The translations under genes were made by a program, and so were the position numbers. From the NCBI GenBank assembly GCA_019802505.1, contig JAFMOC010000071.1, forward strand, positions 186,001-250,000: a DNA stretch of 64,000 bases, written 5' to 3'. Shown here piece by piece: positions 22,701-32,000 of the stretch. Each line of letters begins with the position of its first letter. Positions within the stretch are counted from its first letter, which is position 1. Under the pieces are notes generated by a model. That model ran no database searches. It saw nothing but the letters and a program-made list of their open reading frames with translations, and was not told the DNA's origin. The stretch comes from Corydoras sp. C115. Its lineage: Eukaryota; Chordata; Actinopteri; Siluriformes; Callichthyidae.

Positions 22701-24192
22701 CATGCCCATCCAGGGGAGAAGGTCTCGGGCGCTGGACAGATACACACAGGACAGGGCGCCAATCTATCGCTGGGCACACACTCACTCACACAAACACACT
22801 CTATAGGGGGCAATTTGGAGAACTCAATTGACTTGATCCATGTTTTTGGACTGTGCGAGGAAACCGGAGAACCCGGAGGAAACCCACGCAGACACGGGGA
22901 GAACATGGAAACTCTACCCAGATGGGGATTCGAACCGGAAATCCCTAGTGCTGAGAGGCGAATGTGCTAACCACTAAGCCACCGTGCCATCCAAAAGATG
23001 TTTTGTAACCTTTAATTTTATATTTTCTCCATGAAAAGTTTACTGCTACTCTGAAGATCTTAGGGACAAACCAACTTCATTAATCAAATAATTACACACT
23101 AATGTAAAACACATTCCATATATTGAGACCCTAAATTTAGATCCTCTACTAATCCTGTACATATCAAGACTCCAGAAGTTGCTGAAAGACAAAGCCACCC
23201 GACTTACAGCTATTGGTGTTAGATTACACCATAATGGGCCTGAAAGGATTGTAAACTATTAAGATTGGAGCTGTGATTCATTTAAATTTTGGCATCAGGA
23301 ACCTCCCAAGCCACCTCCCAAGCATATTCCCAAGACCATAACATATTAGACACAGGTAGTACATAGTTTTCTGTGAAAACAACTGGGACATGTCGAAAAT
23401 CTCAGTCAGTTGGGATTTAGTCCAAGGATCATTTAAAGTAGATGAAATATGATGTTTATCTAATTAAACTCAACTTGGAAATTGGGCCAAACCATTGTTT
23501 TTTTATGTATGAATAAATATTATACATTGCAGTCATCACAACTATTCATGTAATTGTAATGAAGACAGTGGTAATCAGAGTTTGGTTTTTGATTAAAAGG
23601 TGGATCCAAGGAAACTAAATAAGTAATTGTCTCATCTGCAGTGTATACTGTTATGAAAGCACAGAAATTCTCAAAAAGAAAGAAAAGAGCTGTGTGTCTG
23701 TACACACATAAGTACAGTACATGTCAAAAGTTTGAACAACATAACATCATCTATTTTTTTCCACTTACCACGTTCATGTTAATTGTAGTTTCACAATTAC
23801 AATTTTTAGTACATTTTTTGTGGGTTCTTTGTTCTCTATTTGTCAGGACCATCACAGAACGAGTATAATTTGGGTGGTGGATTGTTTATTGTCAGTTCTG
23901 CAGTGTCACTGATGTGGTGAGGGAGTTTTTGTGCAAAAGTGCTGCAAAAGTTTAATTTAAACACCTTAGTGACACTGCTGGGATAGCAAGAGTGCACCAA
24001 CCAGCAATAACTGCTCTGTGGTGGTACTATTGGAGTCCTGACCATTAGAGAACAGAGTAAAGGGGAAATACACAGTATGTACTGTAGCCCACAAGCAGGA
24101 GGACTACAGTCTGTTATTGTAGAATTACAAAGTCCACCTTTATTGTAAGTGGAGCAAAACATGTCCAAACTTTTGACCGATATTGTATATAT

Positions 24193-24271
<79 letters not shown>

Positions 24272-27200
24272 TGAAAAGACATTTAGGTCAAATCCACTAA
24301 AACATTTGAAGGCTGGCAATTAAGCCAGTTTGAGTACTTCACATGCCTGTGTTAAGCATTTATCTGTACCAGCAAAGTTCATTAAAAAAAAAAAACCTTT
24401 AACATGGGTTGGCTATCATAACAAGTATTAAATAGATGTCAGTGCTTAAAATAATACAGTGGGACAAAATAATACAATGATAATCGCAGACCAGGATAAC
24501 AGACAAACACATTTTGAAAGATTTATGTGCAAGCATGTTTTGGATGGTTGTAATTTCGACCCAGGAAGCAATCACAATAAAAAAAAAAACATTTTTAACA
24601 GTAGAGTTTTTTTATTCTGTAAATATCCTTTATTTGCAGATTTACCTCATGAAAATGGCAGGCACAGCGTCCCTGAAGAAACTCTTTATAGCGACCCATG
24701 GTGATGCTCAAAGTGTCTATTGCCTCATACCCCAGATTTTTGGCAGTTTCCAAAATTATTTTATTTACTTCATAAAGCTCTTGTACTCCAACCTGAAAGT
24801 GGAAGGAAGAAATAACAAGTTCTAAGTGCAAACACTATTAACGTATCACAGTTCTATAGTGATCTTACACCTGAGCCTATTAAAATGTGATGTAGGTTAA
24901 AGGTTTTGCAGTGAAATATACTGTATAATATAACATCTCATAACATGAAAGAAAATCTTTAACAAACACTCACCAGGGAGAGCGAACGAATACCATCAAC
25001 GGGCAAATGAAATCCCATTCCCAAAGATTTTACAACCACCAATATATTTTGTAATTTCTTCCTGCAAAATAACTGAGTTATATTTTTTCTGAGAACAATG
25101 TCAACGTACATTTTTAAACTTTCTATTTATCTTGTGGTCACAGAGCTTTTTAGTTTAACAAAAAAAAGACATCATTCAAAAGTTACTTGATACTGATACT
25201 GTTAAAAAAAAACAGTTTGGGAGAAAAATCTTAATTTTAAAGTGATATATTTGCCTACCATGCACAAAGAATTATTTGTCCTCCACATTGAACCCATACG
25301 TACAGTGAAACACACATATACATACACTGGTGAAGTGAGCACACGTGCCCGGAGCGGTGGGCAACATTGTATACAACGCTCAGGCAGCATATGGGGTTAG
25401 GGGTCTTGCTCAATGGCACTTCAGCCATAGCATTTTGTGGGACTGGGAATCGAACCATGGACCTTCAGGTCGCAAGGCTGAATCCCTATCCACAAGCCTA
25501 CAACTGCCAAGCTTTTATTTCACTGTGTAATATAATTTACATGAAATATCTCTTCACTGTAAGTAGCCTAGAAATCAATGTACATCTACATTATGATCAG
25601 TAAATATAATATATAATAATGCACAAAAATTTTTAAAATTGTAAGATTTAAGATCACATACATACATACAGACAGAGATTTAGTTCTGATCAATTTTGCT
25701 ATAAAATGTGTCACAGGACACAAACCTTTGCACATTTTGCTGATACTATGATATAATATAAAGATACTATTGTGACATGGAGCAGTGATCAAGCAGAGAT
25801 TTGTGAATGAGAGGCGAAGTCAAGTAAAGTGATTGCTTCCATCTTGAAAGTGTTCAGATAACTGTCTGTGTTTATTGTTAGTAATTTAATGAGAGGCAAG
25901 ACTCAATAAAGAAGTTAAGGGTGTCTCAACTGCAGCTGTGTTGTCTGGATGTCTGCAACTCCACATGACTGAAATAATGCAGAACCTGATTATGAATGAA
26001 ATCTGTGCTTGGTGCTGCCAAATCCTGTTCGTACTTCTCATATGTGACCACTATTTCACTTTAATGTTAGTTATGTAATGTAATTTAGATGTTTGGTAGA
26101 AATGTATTGTTAGCAGATTAGATATAAATGTACAAAATTGTTTTAATAAATTTAAATTCAACCAAAATTTTATATTGTTTATACATAGTAGCTAAATAAA
26201 ATGTTAGGAACTGAATTTTTGCCACAAATGTGTTTGTATGTGTAGTGTTTTTTTTTCATTTCTAAATAAACTTTTGCTGCTCTACTGCTTTGCATTGTGT
26301 TTTATAATCCAACAACAATCATTCACTCATTTATTCATTAGCTTCCGCTTTATCCTCTACTAGGGTCGCAGGTGGGTTTCCTATGCCCATCCATGGGAGA
26401 ATGTTTCAAGTGCTGGGCAGATACACCCTGGACAGGGCACCAATCTATCTCTGGGCACACGCTCCCTCACACACAAATAATTGCTATATAGGACAATTTA
26501 GAACATTCAATTTACCCTGAATCCATCTTTTTGGACTGTGGAAGAAACCTGAGAACCAGGAGGAAACCCACAGGGATACAGGGAGAGCATAGAAACTCCA
26601 CCCAGAATAGGATTCGAAACTGCACTGAGAGGCGAGTGTTCTAACCACTATTCCACCGCACCACCCATTTCCAACAACATATCAGTGTAATAATATACAT
26701 AATAAACAGGACCTTTAACTTTATTATATGTCCCAGTTTATGAAGCTGTATTTTTTATGAAGATACCACATGGTTTTTACCAGGGCAGCTAACTGGCTGG
26801 TTGAAAATGATCTGGTTATCTAGCTCTGACTTTTTCTAGAGACCTAGATGTTACCTGTCTAGAACTTGTTGCATAGTCTTCAAATGCTTCACACTGAGCC
26901 ACTGGACGCCTCCAACAACCAACACTGTGTGAGGGGAATTGTCCAACGGTTGTGACCTGTTATAATGTACAGACAAAAAGCAGAAGCTTCAAAATTCCAC
27001 TTGAAAAAAATGTTCATCTGCTAAAGTTCATCTAATGGGTCATACTGCAAAAACAAACATATTGAATAATAACAAGAAACAAGAAAAAAAACAAAGTGGT
27101 TATTCTGTTATTTAAACTATAAACATAAAATGATGACCACATGTGTCCGCCGTCTTAGGGACTGCATGGGCACACATGGTGCTTGGCAGGATGCCCCGCC

Positions 27201-28465
27201 AATGGAATTGCATGCCCATTCCATCCCATTCAGTGCACATGTGCGAGAAGTGCATCCAGCCTTTTGCAGTGCTCCTCTGCAATTTCCCTCCAGGGATTAA
27301 TAAAGTATTATGATTCTGATTCTGATGCCGAAGGGTTTCCCAGCATGCTGTTTTGGTTGGTGATATGAGGAAGGGGTGTGGGTGTGTGTGTGGGTTGTCG
27401 TTGGAGTAAGGGGATAAATGCTTGTGGGATTAATAAAAACTGTTAATTGTAATTGTTTAAATGGCTACACAACTGCACCTCTGTTCTTTGCCGATTTCAA
27501 AGAAGTTTTAATCAATAAAGCAATAAAAAGGTGTTATAAGGTATGACACATAACAGAATACAGTGAGACCTCTTTCCCATGATTTATTCACAATAATGCA
27601 CAACATTGACTGCCTTATTGCTTTTATAAAATGGTTACAAACACTCTATAATAATAAAGAAAGGTTTAATTCACAAATGCGTTTATTGAAAAAAAACATC
27701 GACAAACTGTTCGTCACACTCGTCTACCTTGGGCTAAGAGCGGCTGCGCAGATGAGGCGCAGAGCCGCAGCGCTTTAACGCGCAGCAGGGAGCCAGGCAC
27801 GCAGGTAGCAGGAACGCTATTTTATTCTGGTGTAAAGACACCAAACACACAGGTACACAAAATGAGTGAACATGAAAATAAGACACGCACGGAGGACGGG
27901 GAACACCGGAAATAAATACACCAACACATCCCATCACGTGCACCAAACCAACCAATGACACTACTGAGATAATTAACTAAAACAACCCGGACTGACAGCT
28001 AATTAACACCAAACAAGGACACAGAAGAACAGAAACTGAAACACAAAAGAGCAGAAAAACAGGTGCCTAGGCACCTGTTACACTGTTCTATTTAAAATGA
28101 ACACTGACCATGAATTACAGGATTTCTGTTTCTCTAACAATCAAACAACTGCAATCTAGTGTCCATCGCAGAATATGGTATATAAAAACACAGTTTATAA
28201 AAAACATCAGGTAAATAATGTTTCTTATTTCATGCAATGATACTTATGTAAAGCGGCCAGAGGTGTGCATTAATGTCAATAATGTCACGGCTGGAAAACT
28301 GCTTAGCCAATCAGATTTAAGGACCAGGACTACGAATTTTATCATTTCTTTTCCATCACAATATTAAATATGACTCCTGAATTAAGGTTTTATCACAGAC
28401 AAAGCTAAGTAACATGAAGTGACAAATACATGACACACTCTCTTTCTCATTCTCTTTCTGTCTCG

Positions 28466-28496
<31 letters not shown>

Positions 28497-28979
28497 CCAA
28501 ACACAAACCTTTCGATGAGCTGTTCCAGTGCCTGCTGGAAGGTGGGTCTATGACTTTTGTGTAGCCAGAACTGGGGGTAGTACGAGTAGCTGATGAAAGT
28601 TCTACCCTGGTTAAGGTTGTGGTAGGTGATGGTATCATGAGCCTTGTCCCAGTCGTCTAACGTAGAATTCACTCGTTCCATCAGGTAATACATCATCCCC
28701 CGATTGGTAGAGTCACCAATAAACAGTACCTTAAAAAAGAAAAATCACTTAATTGTTTGTGGGCGGCTTTATTGTTTGTCATGGTGGCTTAGTGGTAGGT
28801 TCGCCTCTCAGTGCTAGGAAATCCCAGTTCGAGTTCCAATCTAGGTGGAGTTATCATGACCAGATTTCAATTCACCAGATTTGACAGAGTAGGGACAGAG
28901 ACTACGTTTGTGCGGGACAATGTGGGACACCAATGCACTGCAAATAAAAACGTGTTTGTGTATATATATATATATATAT

Positions 28980-29039
<60 letters not shown>

Positions 29040-32000
29040 CAATTAAACAGACCAGACAGTTCTTTAATGTGCTTTAAACCTGTATGATAGGGAGTGTTTC
29101 ACAGTGGGGTAAATGCTAGTTAGTTCAGCTGCTGTTACTTCATCTGAGTTTGAATCTTGTTTGGGTTTTAGAACGAACGCATGCTCAGAATTGAAAACCT
29201 TTTAAGCAAAACTTTTTTCGAGAGTCTCACATTGTCAGAGTCATTTCACGTCCAACCAGGGATGGATAGTTTCTCAGTCTTTGTTGCAGCGGCATTTTGT
29301 TTTTTCACCTGTACGGGTCGTGTTTACCTCTCTTTCCTCCATATCTCGTGCTGCATGCCGCTGCTGTTTTTGCATTGATTTGATTTGCATTGGAGGGCGC
29401 CCTGAACATGCGTCCGTGTTCCCGATTGGTTGATATTCAAACAGCCCTCCTCTCCCCCGATAACAGACAACACAATCATCTAATGCCAGATTATAAAAGA
29501 CTCATTTTAAAACAGGAGTCTGACTTACATTAACAATGCGGGACAACGTCTCAATTTGCGGGACGCCTGAAAAGTATTGAAAATCTGGGTGGAGTTTCCA
29601 TGTTCTCCCTGTGTCTGCATGGGTTTTCTCCGGGGTCTCCGGTTTCCTCCCACAGTCCAAAAACATGGATCTAGTCAATTGAATTATCCAAATAGCCCCA
29701 TATATAGGGTGTATATCCTGGGTGTATCTGCCCAGCTGGATCCCCCATGGATGGGCATGGGACCCCCCCCCCCCCCAGTAAAAAATTATAAAGCGGAAGA
29801 TAATGGATGGATGGATAGATGGATAAACAAATGGCTTGTCTGTACTGGTCTGTAGGAATTCAGCATTGCAATAGTTGTTTCAAATTTACACCATACTTAC
29901 TTTTCACTTACTTGCAAATAACTTTATATAAAACAGTCTGCCAAATAAATATGAATATATGAAATATTCATTATATATGAATAAGGTCTGTGTGTGTGTA
30001 TGAGTTCCCTATACAAGGGCATTGGGCTATCAATCTGAAGGTTGGGGTTTCAAATCCCAGGTCCAATGAAGTTAGCAATGTGGGTCCTTGAGCAAGGCCC
30101 TTAACCCTCATTGCTACAGGGATGTTGTGATTAACCCTGTGCTCACGTTGTAAGTCGCTTTGGATAAAAGCATCTGCTAAAATGACCAAATGTAAAAAAA
30201 AAAATATATGACCAAATGTAAGTCAAGTTATCGGCCAATACAGTGAGTATTTAAGATTTCTTAAAATAAGAAAAAGTTTCCAAAAAGTAGATTATTTATC
30301 TATTAATCTATTCAAGTCATAAACAAGATTTGTTACCATTTTTTTATAGATTTTATGACTTGTAAAGTTTAAATTTTTTTGCAGTGTAGTTGGACCGAGG
30401 AGTGGCCAAAACTATATGTTAATGTGCTCTGTGTGTGTGGGGGGGGTGTGTTTTTAAATTCTATAAAAATACAAATAAATATGAATATATTAAATATTCA
30501 TTATATATGAATAAGGTCTGTGTGTGTGTATGAGTTCCCTATACAAGGGCATTGGGCTATCAATCTGAAGGTTGGGGTTTCAAATCCCAGGTCCAATGAA
30601 GTTAGCAATGTGGGTCCTTGAGCAAGGCCCTTAACCCTCATTGCTACAGGGATGTTGTGATTAACCCTGTGCTCACGTTGTAAGTCGCTTTGGATAAAAG
30701 CATCTGCTAAAATGACAAAATGTAAAAAAAAAAATATATGACCAAATGTAAGTCAAGTTATCGGCCAATACAGTGAGTATTTAAGATTTCTTAAAATAAG
30801 AAAAAGTTTCCAAAAAGTAGATTATTTATCTATTAATCTATTCAAGTCATAAACAAGATTTGTTACCATTTTTTTATAGATTTTATGACTTGTAAAGTTA
30901 AAATTTTTTTGCAGTGTAGTTGGACCGAGGAGTGGCCAAAACTATATGTTAATGTGCTCTGTGTGTGTGGGGGGGGGGGTGTGTTTTTAAATTCTATAAA
31001 AATACAATTGAAATAATAAAACTATAATATTATATAATACTATATATAATATTATATAATATATAATATTAAATAATACTTTTTTGTAATAATAATAATA
31101 ATTTAATATTTGCCTGACAGTTCAGTTTATTGAACCTCTTTTTAAGAAATATTTATATTGTCTATATATACTATTTATAATGTATTTTATTTAATCTTCC
31201 GCCTAAAACCATTTTTAGCCAACTAAAAGCACTGTTTTTTGTTAGTTGAAAAAAACAAACTCTCTATTTTGGCCGAATGACAAAAATTATGCTTAATGGT
31301 AGATGCCAGGATAAATCTCTTGCTGGCTGATCTACTGCTGGCTTGGATTCAACAGAGAAAAAAATGTGTAATACATAAAAGAAAGACAATAATCTCATAG
31401 GGTTTTGGAACACAGTTATTAAATAGAGAATAAGTTCCTGGGCTTCAGGATATGTTTTATTGCTGTTCTACATCTAAATCTTTACATAGCGTATATAAAT
31501 TATAGGACTACTTTAAAAAAATGAATTATACAATAAATATATTGAAGAAATAAGAGACACATTTTTGTTTATTGTCATTATTTATGCATCTAAATCAAGG
31601 TTCATTTTCACTCTACTTTAATTACTTTAATTATATTATTTGTTAAATATATAAATGTACATATGATTTTAAAATATTTTAATTTTAATATCTTTTAACA
31701 GTTATTGGCTTAGTTATTCATCAAAACATTCAGATATGTATGTTTTAGAAAAAAAAGAGCTAAAAAACGTGTAAATGTGTAAATGGATGTGTAAATGGTC
31801 ATTCTAGGTTGAAAATTATAATTAAACATATAAGTATACAAAACAAGTATATAAAAGATATATAAAGTAAATGATCTTATGTGCTATACTGGTTAGGGGA
31901 AAAAACATGATTTTACAAAAAAAAAAAAAACATCAATGCATTTTGTATCAAAAAGTATAAAAAAAATGTTTTTAAACCCATTTCTGTAGATCTGAAGAAA

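Larger units (their letters stand above)
16780..24645 (-). other. cped1: cped1 last intron (7.9 kb)
   Basis: Contains SINEs (17193-17427, 21699-21995, 22645-22992), a TIR element (23712-24190) ending in a GT microsatellite, and long repeat-free stretches between 17440 and 21650. Of these, 18420-19110 has the look of conserved noncoding sequence with many TAAT/ATTA cores. No exon-like open frame recognised. Confidence 0.8.
25062..26854 (-). other. cped1: cped1 intron with SINEs
   Basis: Holds a SINE (25265-25510, minus) and a SINE with clear target-site duplication (26318-26669, minus). The rest is AT-rich with nothing recognised. Confidence 0.8.
26957..28508 (-). other. cped1: cped1 intron with LINE tail and LTR-like block
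   Basis: Contains a LINE-type 3' end (27150-27327), a GC-rich solo-LTR-like block (27708-28082), a dispersed repeat (28083-28345) and a CT tract (28465-28484) close to the donor of the GDS exon. Confidence 0.8.

Noticed and set aside
23836..24282. 148-aa minus frame beginning with a Thr-His repeat
   Set aside because: It runs through a GT microsatellite and a family E element; related frames at 15653 and 57609 show that it is repeat-derived.
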